The notes under the pieces are model-generated. The model worked only from the letters and a program-made list of their open reading frames with translations, searched no databases and was not told the origin of the DNA. From Bacteroidota bacterium (lineage in GTDB: Bacteria; Bacteroidota; Bacteroidia; Bacteroidales; Rikenellaceae): DNA of 14,650 bases. This document shows, piece after piece, positions 6,301 through 14,650 of the stretch. How positions within the stretch are numbered: position 1 is the first letter of the stretch; every line of letters begins with the position of its first letter. Made by a program: the position numbers and the translations under genes. The stretch lies in the NCBI GenBank assembly GCA_023443765.1, contig JAEZTA010000069.1, positions 1-14,650 on the forward strand, written 5' to 3'.

Positions 6301-7553
6301 CCCGTGTAAGGAATCAGCGCCTCGGGAATGCGGATGCCTTCGGGGGTCTGGTAGTTCTCCAGCAGCGCGGCCACGATGCGCGGCAGGGCCAGCGAAGAGC
6401 CGTTCAAAGTGTGTGCCAACTGGATTTTCTTCTCCTCGTCGCGGTAGCGGAGCTTGAGTCGGTTGGCCTGGAACGACTCGAAATTCGATACCGACGAAAC
6501 TTCGAGCCAGCGTTTCTGGGCCTCGGAGTAAACCTCGAAATCGTAGGTCAGCGCCGACGTGAACGACATGTCGCCGCCGCACAGGCGCAGGATGCGGTAA
6601 GGAAGGCCCAAGGCCTTGACGATTCCCTCCACGTGGGCCACCATGCCGTCCAGCGCTTCGTAGGAAGCATCGGGCAGCGATAACTGCACGATCTCCACTT
6701 TGTCGAACTGGTGCAGGCGGTTCAGGCCGCGCACGTCCTTGCCGTAGGAACCGGCCTCGCGGCGGAAGCAGGGGGTGTAGGCGGTCATCTTCACCGGGAA
6801 GTCCTCCTTTTCGAGGATCACATCGCGGTAGATATTCGTCACGGGAACCTCGGCCGTGGGGATCAGGTAGAAGTTGTCGACCGTAGCGTGGTACATCTGT
6901 CCCTCCTTGTCGGGAAGCTGTCCCGTGCCGAAGCCCGAAGCCTCGTTGACCATGATCGGCGGCTCTACTTCGAGGTAGCCGGCCTTGGTGTTGCAGTCGA
7001 GGAAAAAGTTGATCAGCGCGCGCTGGAGTCGTGCGCCCTTGCCCTTGTAGACGGGGAATCCGGCGCCGGTGAGCTTCACGCCCAGGTCGAAGTCGATGAT
7101 GTCGTATTTGCGGGCCAGCTCCCAGTGGGGCAGCGGGTTTTCGGGCAGCGAGGTGTAGTTCTCCTCGATTTTGACGATGAGGTTATCCTCGGCGGTCTTG
7201 CCTTCGGGGACGATCTCGGCGGGGAAGTTGGGCAGCGAGACGAGGGCGGCCTGCAACTCCTGCTGGGCATCGGTCAGCTCGGCCTGCAGGCGCGAGGATT
7301 TCTCCTTGAGGTCCGAAACGAAGCGTTTGCGCTCCTCGGCCTCGTCGCGGCGGCCCTGGCCCATCAGTGCCCCGATCTCCTTGGCGGCCTTGTTCTGGGC
7401 AGCAAGCGTGTTGTCCAGGTCCAGCTGGATGGCTTTGCGACGGTCGTCTAAGTCGATGATCTTTTCGATGACCGGCGCGGCATCCACGCCCTTTTTGGCC
7501 AGCTTGCGGGCAGCGGCCTCTTTGTCATCGCGGATTTGCTTTATCGTAAGCAT
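6282..7553 (-). CDS. serS: Seryl-tRNA synthetase
   Basis: This class II aminoacyl-tRNA synthetase activates serine and charges tRNA-Ser (and tRNA-Sec where present) in the cytoplasm. The 423 residues have the expected layout. The N-terminal arm begins MLTIKQIRDDKEAAARKL and forms a long antiparallel coiled coil (about 30-105) that grips the tRNA. The catalytic core has the serine-binding TAE at 233-235 in IPTAEVPVTN, motif 2 FRREAGSYGKDVRGLNRLHQF (263-283), and motif 3 NGSSLALPRIVAALLEN (384-400), including the arginine that contacts ATP. Length and motifs are normal. Start ATG 7553 is supported by the conserved first residues. A -7 box lies about 40 bases upstream. The ferredoxin gene follows on the same strand. 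Confidence 0.98.
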   Translation of the reverse strand: MLTIKQIRDDKEAAARKLAKKGVDAAPVIEKIIDLDDRRKAIQLDLDNTLAAQNKAAKEIGALMGQGRRDEAEERKRFVSDLKEKSSRLQAELTDAQQELQAALVSLPNFPAEIVPEGKTAEDNLIVKIEENYTSLPENPLPHWELARKYDIIDFDLGVKLTGAGFPVYKGKGARLQRALINFFLDCNTKAGYLEVEPPIMVNEASGFGTGQLPDKEGQMYHATVDNFYLIPTAEVPVTNIYRDVILEKEDFPVKMTAYTPCFRREAGSYGKDVRGLNRLHQFDKVEIVQLSLPDASYEALDGMVAHVEGIVKALGLPYRILRLCGGDMSFTSALTYDFEVYSEAQKRWLEVSSVSNFESFQANRLKLRYRDEEKKIQLAHTLNGSSLALPRIVAALLENYQTPEGIRIPEALIPYTGFDIIK

Positions 7554-7590
7554 AGTATCGTGAGTTTTTGTGTATTCGCATTACAACCTG

Positions 7591-7598
7591 CAAAATTA
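7591..7598 (-). promoter_or_regulatory. Probable -7 box of serS
   Basis: The - strand reads TAATTTTG, an exact TAnnTTTG match, placing transcription start near 7587 and a leader of about 34 bases. A TTTG lies upstream (7614-7611), but its spacing of 12 bases is short, so the -33 element is doubtful. No T-box-like structure fits in the short leader. Confidence 0.5.
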
Positions 7599-7651
7599 GT
7601 AAATTCGCGCCAAACTGTCACGTCGTGGCGCTGTTTTTTGTGAATTTACTG

Positions 7652-7688
7652 AAAAACCGGGTCCCTGCTTTCGCGGGGACCCGGTTTT
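7652..7688 (-). terminator. Rho-independent terminator closing the SusC/SusD operon
   Basis: AAAACCGGGTCCC (7653-7665) and GGGACCCGGTTTT (7676-7688) are perfectly complementary over 13 bp with a 10-base loop. On the - strand the stem ends in five T. It lies 22 bases after the stop of the last lipoprotein gene and upstream of serS, so it insulates serS from the uptake operon. Confidence 0.92.
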
Positions 7689-7710
7689 ATCGGTTGTTGG
7701 TTGTCGGAGA

Positions 7711-9990
7711 TCAGCGGGTGTGGAGCACGAGATCCGTGCGTATCTGCTTGCCTTGGGCGGCAGGTGCTGCTGCCGGAAGCGTCTCCCGGACGGGTTTGGC
7801 GGTCGCAGCCGGGACGGCGACGCGTTCGCCCGCCAAGTGGGTCTTGAAGCTTTGCCCCTCTGCCTCGATGCTTCCGGTCTGCAATTCCACAGAGCGACCC
7901 GCAGCCTGTGCGGAAGTCTGCTGCAAGGGCCTCATCTTGAGGGACGAGTAGGTTTTCGAACCGGCGTACTCGCGCAGGTAGCTCGAACTCGACGCCTGCG
8001 GCGTGCTGAAGAGCAGGAACATGTAGCTGTTGACCTCCTGTGGTGAATAGGGGCTCGAAGCCCAGTAGAGCGTGTCGCCGATGTAGCCGACGGCCATTCC
8101 GGCGTCGCCCCAGAAGATCGACAGTCCGTTGGAGAAGCCGAGCGTGGCATAGACGCCGTTGTACATTCCGGCGGACTGGGGTTCGACGATGAGCATGTGC
8201 AGGTCCTTGTCGTAGTAGCCTTTCAACTGGGGCGCGAAGTCGCGCATGTCGGTCATGCCGCTGATGAGCACGTCGCGGTCATTGATGCGTGAGATGTCCA
8301 TGCGGAAGGACTTTTCAGACGACTGCGACTCGACGTCGACCGTCGCCGTAACGCCGAACGCGCCGATGAAGTCGTCCAGAGTTTTCGTCCGGTCGAAATC
8401 CTTGGCGAAGTAGCCGTGCGTCGACGCACTCTTCGAGACGAAGGCCGTGTCGCCAAACGAGTTGTACATCAGCAGGGCGAGCGTGTACGTGCTACCTTCG
8501 TCGAGCGAGCTGAACGCTGTGCCGCGGCCCTCGGGGGAGTTGAGCTGTTCGATCATCTCCTCGGGAACGTCGTAGCCCCGGGATACGGTAAGTTCCTCCA
8601 GCGTCATGCCAAGCGCCTCGCACAGGTAATCGGCAATGGCGCTCTTGACGCAGAGATACTTCATCGCTGTGACATTCGAGGTCTGCATTTGCCAGACGAG
8701 CGTGTTGTAGGGCGAGTAGTTGAGGTTATTCTCCGGAGCGTAGAATTCGAATTCGAGTGATCGGGGAGCGTATTCGTTGTTCGGGTCGTTCGTGAAACGC
8801 TGCATATAGAGCTTGCAGGGATTCTCGATCGAGTCGTAGGCCAGCGCCACGGCGGTGTAGTTGCCCGAGGGAACGTTCCACACCGAGGCGTCCTCCGCAT
8901 GGAGCGTCACCACGGGGGTCACGGCCGCCAGCTTGTCGTCGATCAATTGCTGGCGCACCTCCTTCTGCCGCTCGGTATCGGCGGTGATGTCGCCTGCGAC
9001 CACGGCTGCCTTGTAGTATTTCGTGTATTCGTTGGGCGAGAAGTGGAGCTTCGGGGCCTTGAACCCGGTGCTCGTGGTCTCGATGCCCTCGAAGGCAATC
9101 CCGACGACAGGCGTGGTGTCGATGTCGGTGTCGAAGACCAGCGTTTCGGTCCCCTGGGCGAAGTATCCCGTCGAAACGTAGTAGATCAGGTAGAACGAGA
9201 AGGTACTCTTGCCGTCGTAGGTGCAGGGATAGCTGCTGTATGCCGAGTCGTTGCCGGTGTAGACGGCCATGTCGGCGACGTAGACGTACTCGTTGTAGGT
9301 CGAGTTGTAGTAGCCGATCGACTGCGCCGGCACGGTGCAGGTGTTGTCGTCGTGGAGGACGAACTTGAACGTCACGCCGCTTGCCCAGTCTTTCAGTCGG
9401 TAGATGTCGGCGCCGATGGCTTTTTCGACCTCAAGGCCCGAGTCGCGTCCCGAGTAGTATCCGTTGTAGTGGTAGGTCGCCAGCTGGGGGATCTTTTCGC
9501 CCTCTTCGGTGGTGCGGTAGAGCGTCTCCCATTCCAGTTCGTAGGTGGCCGAAAGAGTTACTTTGTCGGAATATTGCGCCACCTGCGCGGCATTGTCGCC
9601 CGGACGCACCTCTCGGCTACTGATGTAGAGCGTGGTCTTGTAGTTCGAACCCATGATGAAGTTCGAGAGGTCGACCTCGACGGGGATCGTCACAGCGTGG
9701 CTGCCGTCGGGAATGGTCACCTCGGTCGGGGCCGAGAATAGTTCGTAGTCGTCGTCCTTGGTTGCCAGATAGACCTTGTAGGTGCCCTTGTCGCCCGGAC
9801 GCGCGATTTCGACGTCGATCGTGCCCGTAGCGGCGTCCTGCGGAAACTCCTTCTGAATGGACGACTGGATGAAGTGGATGGCCTTCGCATCGTCCTTGTT
9901 GGGGGTGTATCGGTCGCCCTCCTGCGTCTGGCTGCAGGCCGCGGTGAAGAGCAGCAGTCCCGCACCCAGGTATTTCGATATGTTTTTCAT
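7711..9990 (-). CDS. SusE-position surface lipoprotein with FnIII-like domains
   Basis: A 759-residue exported lipoprotein. MKNISKYLGAGLLLFTAAC is a signal peptide with a lipobox ending at Cys19, followed by polar residues. ATG 9990 is chosen over an upstream TTG because it gives this short signal. By eye the mature protein has an N-terminal beta domain (about 25-140, Calx-beta-like), a Tyr/Ser-rich section (about 150-290), two fibronectin-III-like repeats with the YTAVALAY / YTLALLMY strand (about 315-400 and 440-530), and a C-terminal beta domain (about 535-680) with the I-SGM...LKGYYDKDLHMLIVEPQ pattern seen in many Bacteroidetes surface lipoproteins. The last 75 residues are Ala/Gln/Arg-rich and low complexity. 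In this operon position such proteins usually bind the imported glycan or peptide at the cell surface; the ligand here is unknown. It follows the SusD gene by 33 bases. Domain assignments are by impression. Confidence 0.82.
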   Translation of the reverse strand: MKNISKYLGAGLLLFTAACSQTQEGDRYTPNKDDAKAIHFIQSSIQKEFPQDAATGTIDVEIARPGDKGTYKVYLATKDDDYELFSAPTEVTIPDGSHAVTIPVEVDLSNFIMGSNYKTTLYISSREVRPGDNAAQVAQYSDKVTLSATYELEWETLYRTTEEGEKIPQLATYHYNGYYSGRDSGLEVEKAIGADIYRLKDWASGVTFKFVLHDDNTCTVPAQSIGYYNSTYNEYVYVADMAVYTGNDSAYSSYPCTYDGKSTFSFYLIYYVSTGYFAQGTETLVFDTDIDTTPVVGIAFEGIETTSTGFKAPKLHFSPNEYTKYYKAAVVAGDITADTERQKEVRQQLIDDKLAAVTPVVTLHAEDASVWNVPSGNYTAVALAYDSIENPCKLYMQRFTNDPNNEYAPRSLEFEFYAPENNLNYSPYNTLVWQMQTSNVTAMKYLCVKSAIADYLCEALGMTLEELTVSRGYDVPEEMIEQLNSPEGRGTAFSSLDEGSTYTLALLMYNSFGDTAFVSKSASTHGYFAKDFDRTKTLDDFIGAFGVTATVDVESQSSEKSFRMDISRINDRDVLISGMTDMRDFAPQLKGYYDKDLHMLIVEPQSAGMYNGVYATLGFSNGLSIFWGDAGMAVGYIGDTLYWASSPYSPQEVNSYMFLLFSTPQASSSSYLREYAGSKTYSSLKMRPLQQTSAQAAGRSVELQTGSIEAEGQSFKTHLAGERVAVPAATAKPVRETLPAAAPAAQGKQIRTDLVLHTR

Positions 9991-10023
9991 AATATGCTTG
10001 ATTTTCAACGCTTCAAACGCTCG

Positions 10024-11583
10024 TTAGGGATTCTGGTCCTCCTCGTTGATGTTCGGGTTAGCGTCCAGTTCGGCTTTGGGAATGGTCAGCACCCAGTCGT
10101 AGGTGTCGGGTTTGGTGAGGTCGACGTTCCGGCGGTTCATCATCGAAAGGCACTCCTCGGAGAAACCGTCGTCGGCCCGGCGGTCGATGCCCTGGCCCAG
10201 GCGACGCACGTCGAACAGACGGCCGTACTCGCCCCACAGTTCGATGCGGCGTTGGGTGAGGATGTTTTCGAGGAACGATCCGGTCCAGGTCGTGGTCGTT
10301 GCGCCGAGCAGCGTGCCGCTGCGGTTATTGGCGCTATAACTCGGGTCGCGTTCGGCCATGACGGTGTTCATCAGTTCGCGGGCACTCTTGAGATCGTCTT
10401 GCCGGAGGGCGGCTTCGGCGGCCGTGAAGTACATCTCTTCGATGCGCATGTAGAGGTAGTCGCCCAAGAAGGAGGCTACGTTGCCGAACGAGAATTTCCT
10501 GCCGATATAGGGTGACTCCTTGTCCGCGGGGTCCCACCAGTCGCGGCGGACGTCGGTCGCGCTGATGCGGTTGTAGAGCTGCTTGCTGATCAGCTTCGGG
10601 GCCGATTTGGCGTAGGCACCCTCCTTGTTGTCCATGTGGGTGAAGAACCCGGCGTAACCGCCCGCCTGGTCGGCGACCTGGATGCCTGCGCCCCACATGA
10701 CATTCGACTTGTCGAGCGAGTTCATGCCGCCCATCAGGTCGCTCTTCGTGCCGACGGCATAGCCGCCTTCGTCGATCACGCGCTTGGCGGCTTTGAACGC
10801 TCCGTCCCAGTCGCCTTCGGCCAGGCAGGCGCGTGACTTGATACCCAGTGCCACGTAGAGGTTGATGTGCGATTTGTTGTTCTCTGCCAGCGTGGTCTCC
10901 TTAGCCTTTTCGAGTAGTTCGATGGCGCGGTCGATGTCTTGGTCGATCCGCGAGTAGACCGTGCGCAGCGATTCGCGGGGCTGTCCGCCCGTGTCGATCG
11001 ACGTGCCGGTGGTGTAAACCGGTACGCAGGCCTCGTTCCAGCGCGAAGCGCCCGTCTGGGGGTTGTAGGGAGCGCGCGCGAACCACGTTGCCAGGTTCAG
11101 GTAGCAGAGCGCCCGGATGGCGTAGGCCTGTCCTGCGACATAGGCTACGTCGGCCTCCGTCCCGGCCATTTCCGGTTCGGCGTCGATGACGTAGTTCACG
11201 TTGGCGATCCACTTGTAGTTGGCGTACCAGACGTCGTACGACCGGAAGGCCGACGAGGTGTAGTTGCTCTTGACGTTGTAACAATGGTCGCCCCAGAACC
11301 AGCCGTTGCCCTGCGACTGCATGATCAGGTCGTCGGCCATGCAGTCGAGCGCCAGGTTGTAGGCCGCGATGCCGAAACACTGGTGGGTGTTGGCCGTCGT
11401 GGACCATCCGGCCTGCCACATCGAGCGGTAGACGCCGTTGATCGAGGAGATGGCCGTGGAGGCCGATTTGAGCAGCTCCTTGCCCGACCCCGAATCGGTC
11501 GGGGAGAAATCGAGCATCGAACTGCTGCACGAGGAGGCTGATAAGCCGACCAGCGCGATGATGAGATATATTGCTTTTTTCAT
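10024..11583 (-). CDS. RagB/SusD family nutrient-uptake outer-membrane lipoprotein
   Basis: The 519-residue protein is the surface lid and ligand-binding partner of the SusC-like transporter encoded just upstream. MKKAIYLIIALVGLSASSC is a lipoprotein signal with the lipobox cysteine at 19. Family features include the early SISSINGVYRSMWQ-type helix, GQAYAIRALCYLNLATWF (151-168) of the TPR-like core, YLYMRIEEMYFTAAEAALRQ in the second half, and ILTQRRIELWGEYGRLFDVRRLG near the C-terminus. Length is usual for SusD proteins. The start codon lies 17 bases after the SusC stop and its stop 33 bases before the third gene, so the three are one operon. The ligand cannot be read from sequence; many Trp and Tyr residues in 57-130 would suit stacking against sugars, but that is inference. 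Confidence 0.95.
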   Translation of the reverse strand: MKKAIYLIIALVGLSASSCSSSMLDFSPTDSGSGKELLKSASTAISSINGVYRSMWQAGWSTTANTHQCFGIAAYNLALDCMADDLIMQSQGNGWFWGDHCYNVKSNYTSSAFRSYDVWYANYKWIANVNYVIDAEPEMAGTEADVAYVAGQAYAIRALCYLNLATWFARAPYNPQTGASRWNEACVPVYTTGTSIDTGGQPRESLRTVYSRIDQDIDRAIELLEKAKETTLAENNKSHINLYVALGIKSRACLAEGDWDGAFKAAKRVIDEGGYAVGTKSDLMGGMNSLDKSNVMWGAGIQVADQAGGYAGFFTHMDNKEGAYAKSAPKLISKQLYNRISATDVRRDWWDPADKESPYIGRKFSFGNVASFLGDYLYMRIEEMYFTAAEAALRQDDLKSARELMNTVMAERDPSYSANNRSGTLLGATTTTWTGSFLENILTQRRIELWGEYGRLFDVRRLGQGIDRRADDGFSEECLSMMNRRNVDLTKPDTYDWVLTIPKAELDANPNINEEDQNP

Positions 11584-11600
11584 GTTTTTTTCTCCCTTGG

Positions 11601-14600
11601 TTAAAAGTTCAGGTCGACGCCGAATGCGATCACGCGCGAGGGGGTGTAGCTGTAAGCCACCGATCCCGTGAAGTTATACTGCGGATCCATGCCGTCCATG
11701 TGGTTGAACATGGCGATGTTGTCCAGCGTGGCGTAGATGCGCAGCGATTCGATGTCGATTTTCGACAACCAGCGCTTGGGCAGCGTGTAGCCGATGGTGA
11801 TGTTCTTGATGGCGAAATACGAGGCGTCGATCAGCGAGTTGCTGGCCGTGGCGTACGAGCCGCCCACTTCGAGCATCGGCACGTCGGTTTTGTCGCCCGG
11901 TTTCTGCCAGCGGCGTTTGGCGTTTTTGTGCCAGTTGTTGCCGGCATACTGCACGTACATCGAGCCGTTGTAGAGCCCGTCGTAGACCCATCCGCCGATC
12001 GAGTAGGTCGTCAGGAACGAAAAGTCGATGTTTTTGCAGATGGTGAACGTCGAACCGATGCTGCCGAAGAGTTTTGGTTCGCGGCTGCCGTGGTAATACT
12101 TGCTCAGGGTGGCCATCGCCACGTCGTCGGTGATGTACTCGTCGCAGGGGGTGTTCACCAGCGAACCTTCGTCGTTGACCGTCTGGGTCCAGTGGGCATG
12201 GTAGAGCTGCTTGCCCGTGGCGGGGTCTACGCCGGCCGTTTTCGGCAGATAGAAGGTGTAGATCGGCTTACCCACTTCGATGACGCGGATACCCGACGTG
12301 ATGACGTCCTGGCCGCCCGTGAGCGAGAGCACCTTGTTGCGGTTGAACGACCCCATTAGCGTCGCGTCCCAGCGGAAGTTGCGCTTGTCGAGGATCGTTC
12401 CGCGCAGCGAGACTTCGAGTCCCTGGTTGCGCAGCGAACCCACATTGTCGTTGAAGCCCGTGAATCCGGTCGAGATCGGCAGTGGGTTTTCGAGCAGCAT
12501 GTCGCGCGTCTTGCGGTTGTAATACTCGACTGAAACGCCCAGCCGTCCGCCCAGCATCGTGGCTTCGATGCCGGCATTGAGGTTGCCGTTCTTCTCCCAG
12601 GTCACCTTCCTGTTTTCAAGTTTGTCGACGAAGGCGCCCGCATCGGTGGCATTGGGCCACGTGTAGTCGTAGAGACCCTGCCAGGCGTAGTAGGTTCCCA
12701 GGTTGTCGTTGCCCTGCACGCCGTAGGAGACCTTCAGCGTGAGGTTGTCGAGCCACTGGCGGGTGTTCTCCATGAACTGTTCCTCGGAGATGCGCCACGA
12801 GGCGCCCACCGACCAGAAATGTCCCCAACGGTCGCTGGGGTGGAAGCGCGACGATCCGTCCGTACGCCAGCTGGCGTCGATGTAGTAACGGCTCTTGTAA
12901 CCGTAGTTGATGCGCGCGAGGTAGGACTCCACGCCGTAGTTGTGCGAATAGCTGTTGTTGTCGGTGGTCGTCACGGCGGGCCCCAGCTCGTCGATTCCGC
13001 CGACGATGCCGGTCTTTTCGCCGTTGGCGTAGTTGTACTTGTAGCGGTAATACTCATGGCCGGCCAGCAGGTTGACGGAGTGGTCGCCGAACGTGCGGTC
13101 GTAGGTCAGCAGTTGGTTGAACGTGTAGCTCAGCGTACGGGTGTTGGTCTTGCTGAGGCGTCCGCCCTGCTGGGCCGCGTTGCCGTGCTCCTTGTCGTTG
13201 ACCAGCGTGCGCTGGTAGTCGGTGTAGTCCGTACCGAAGTTGATCGAGAGTTTCAGCCCGTAGAGTTTGGCCTCTTCCCGGATGGTTCCGAAGGTGATGT
13301 AACTGCGCGCCGAAAGCGAGTTGCGGGTGTAGTAGGCCTTGTTGTTGTAAAGTTCGGCCTTCGAGTTGAAGCCTTGCGCCGAGGGGCGGTTGGCATAGCC
13401 GTTGTCGTCCTCCGAACCGTATTCGTACTGCCGGTTACCGTTGGCGTCGAGGATGTTGCTGCCGTTCATATCCTTCAGGTAGACGGGATAGACCGGGGCC
13501 ATGAACTGCGCCGTGTACCAGACGTTCGACGTGGCGGTGTCCTCGAAATTCTGGTAGCTTGATTCGCTGTGGGCGAAGTTGGCGTTCATGCCGATCTTGA
13601 GCCAGCTCTTGGCCTGCGAATCGGCGCCCACGCGGCCCGTGTAGCGCGAGAAGTCGGTGTTCTGGAGAATCCCGTCTTCCATGTAGTAGCCCAGTGACGC
13701 GACGTAGTTGGCGCGCTCCGAACCGCCGTTGACCGAGACGATGTGTTCGGTACGCACGGCCGAATTGTCGCTGATCTCGTCCAGCCAGTTCTCGTTCCAC
13801 GCTGCTTTGGCGTCTGGGCGGACCTTACCCGTCGACTGGTCGATCAGCGTTTCCCACGTGTAGTTCTTGTAGGGATTGTAATATTCGGGGTTCTTCAGAC
13901 CGCCGATCTGCTGGCCGAGGTTGGTGGCGGCATAGCGGCTTGCGCCCTCGAAATCCATGCCCGTTCCGTACTGGGCGCTGTTGCGCAGCGCTTCGTAGCT
14001 CATCTCGACGTAGTCCTTCATGTCGACCAGGTCATAGCGTGGAATGGCGCGCGAGGCGATGCCGACGTTGCCCTTGTACGAAATGCGGATTTTGTCCTTC
14101 TTGCCCTTCTTGGTCGTGATGACGATGACGCCATTGGCTCCGCGGGCGCCGTAGAGGGCACCTGCCGACGCGTCCTTGAGGACGGTCATCGTCTCGATGT
14201 CGGCCGGGTTGATCGAGCTGAGCGACCCGTCGAAGGGGATGCCGTCGACCACGTATAACGGTGTCGCCGAGGCGTTCACCGAACCGATTCCGCGGATGAT
14301 GACCGAGGCGGCTTCGCCCGGCTGGCCGCCGCCGGATGCGACCTGCACGCCGGCTACGGTTCCTTCGAACGATTTGGTGACGTTGCCCACGACGCGTTTC
14401 TGGAGTTCGCCGCCCTTGACGACGGCGGCTGAACCGGTGAACGACTCTTTTTTGGCCGTGCCGTAGGCTACGACCATCACGCCTTCGATTTCGGCGGTGT
14501 CCTCCCGAAGCGTGACGTCGATGCGGGTCTTGCTGCCGACAGGGATCTTCACCGTCTTGTAGCCCAGGTAGGAGACGACGAGCGTGGCGTTAGCCGGGAC

Positions 14601-14650
14601 GTTCGCCAGGGTGTACTCTCCGTCGACGTTCGTCGTAATGCCCTGCGTAG
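11601..14650 (-). CDS. SusC/RagA family TonB-linked outer-membrane transporter, 5' end outside window
   Basis: Only the last 1015 residues are present; the open frame continues to the right edge (first full codon at 14648). What remains starts within the carboxypeptidase-regulatory-like domain (NVDGEYTLANVP and VVSYLGYKT), which precedes the plug. The plug follows with VMVVAYGTAKKESFTGSAAV, VIIRGIGSVNASATPLYVVDG, and the SusC signature ETMTVLKDASAGALYGARGA and NGVIVITTKKGK. The remainder is a 22-strand barrel rich in Tyr, Asn and Gly, ending in AFGVDLNF with the C-terminal aromatic residue needed for barrel assembly. Known family members import glycans or peptides across the outer membrane using TonB energy. 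It is the first visible gene of the operon with the SusD-like and third lipoprotein genes. Regulator and promoter lie outside the window. A GTG at 14552 is internal, not the start. Confidence 0.96.
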   Translation of the reverse strand, partial: TQGITTNVDGEYTLANVPANATLVVSYLGYKTVKIPVGSKTRIDVTLREDTAEIEGVMVVAYGTAKKESFTGSAAVVKGGELQKRVVGNVTKSFEGTVAGVQVASGGGQPGEAASVIIRGIGSVNASATPLYVVDGIPFDGSLSSINPADIETMTVLKDASAGALYGARGANGVIVITTKKGKKDKIRISYKGNVGIASRAIPRYDLVDMKDYVEMSYEALRNSAQYGTGMDFEGASRYAATNLGQQIGGLKNPEYYNPYKNYTWETLIDQSTGKVRPDAKAAWNENWLDEISDNSAVRTEHIVSVNGGSERANYVASLGYYMEDGILQNTDFSRYTGRVGADSQAKSWLKIGMNANFAHSESSYQNFEDTATSNVWYTAQFMAPVYPVYLKDMNGSNILDANGNRQYEYGSEDDNGYANRPSAQGFNSKAELYNNKAYYTRNSLSARSYITFGTIREEAKLYGLKLSINFGTDYTDYQRTLVNDKEHGNAAQQGGRLSKTNTRTLSYTFNQLLTYDRTFGDHSVNLLAGHEYYRYKYNYANGEKTGIVGGIDELGPAVTTTDNNSYSHNYGVESYLARINYGYKSRYYIDASWRTDGSSRFHPSDRWGHFWSVGASWRISEEQFMENTRQWLDNLTLKVSYGVQGNDNLGTYYAWQGLYDYTWPNATDAGAFVDKLENRKVTWEKNGNLNAGIEATMLGGRLGVSVEYYNRKTRDMLLENPLPISTGFTGFNDNVGSLRNQGLEVSLRGTILDKRNFRWDATLMGSFNRNKVLSLTGGQDVITSGIRVIEVGKPIYTFYLPKTAGVDPATGKQLYHAHWTQTVNDEGSLVNTPCDEYITDDVAMATLSKYYHGSREPKLFGSIGSTFTICKNIDFSFLTTYSIGGWVYDGLYNGSMYVQYAGNNWHKNAKRRWQKPGDKTDVPMLEVGGSYATASNSLIDASYFAIKNITIGYTLPKRWLSKIDIESLRIYATLDNIAMFNHMDGMDPQYNFTGSVAYSYTPSRVIAFGVDLNF

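Noticed and set aside
7554..7710. A possible small RNA or riboswitch between serS and the lipoprotein gene
   Set aside because: The stretch is accounted for by a short serS leader with a -7 box and by the operon terminator. The remaining bases show no further structure.
8899..9741. A 280-codon + strand frame opposite the third lipoprotein gene
   Set aside because: It is rich in Val, Gly and Arg with no signal or motif, while the - strand reading has a lipoprotein signal and operon context.
1..14650. CRISPR arrays, insertion sequences, tRNA genes, toxin-antitoxin or defence genes
   Set aside because: I looked for regularly spaced repeats, transposase-like proteins, terminal inverted repeats and cloverleaf-type segments and found none. 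Intergenic gaps are too short to hide most of these.

Overview
The window looks like chromosomal DNA from a GC-rich member of the Bacteroidales, most likely Alistipes or a close relative in the Rikenellaceae. This rests on a SusC/SusD pair with a third surface lipoprotein, on TAnnTTTG -7 promoter boxes typical of Bacteroidetes, on weak Shine-Dalgarno signals, and on high GC. The genus is inferred from style and composition, not from a database match.

Left part, + strand (1-3257): the hairpin end of an upstream transcript is followed by a tight three-gene run. It encodes a MATE-family multidrug/cation antiporter, a cytidylate kinase-like protein, and peptide chain release factor 2 (prfB). Gaps are 7 and 5 bases, so one operon is likely. 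prfB reads straight through the place where most bacterial prfB genes carry the autoregulatory +1 frameshift (CTT TGA C); here the codons are simply CTC GAC.

Middle part (3261-6046): a secreted protein of unknown function with lower GC lies on the - strand, tail to tail with prfB and only 3 bases away. It is divergent from a secreted DUF1343/GH171 protein (NamZ-type exo-N-acetylmuramidase). The two share a 58-base intergenic region with mirror-image TATCTTTG boxes. A strong terminator follows the muramidase gene, and then comes a maltose/galactoside-type O-acetyltransferase on the - strand.

Housekeeping block, - strand (6066-7598): seryl-tRNA synthetase (serS) and, downstream of it, a 55-residue 2[4Fe-4S] ferredoxin that is easily overlooked because of its size. 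The ferredoxin has a near-ideal promoter of its own, whose upstream element lies inside the last codons of serS, and it ends at a strong hairpin.

Right part, - strand (7652-14650): a polysaccharide- or peptide-uptake locus read from right to left. A SusC-like TonB-dependent transporter (5' end beyond the window) is followed by a SusD-like lipoprotein and a large third lipoprotein in the SusE position. A 13-bp-stem terminator closes the unit. No glycoside hydrolase, peptidase or regulator of this locus is visible, so the substrate cannot be named.

I found no CRISPR array, transposase, tRNA or rRNA gene, phage gene or recognisable defence system. Nothing here amounts to a clearly new system. 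The most interesting points are the frameshift-free prfB, the orphan secreted gene with its mirrored promoter region, the missed ferredoxin with its embedded promoter, and the unusual tail of the third lipoprotein.
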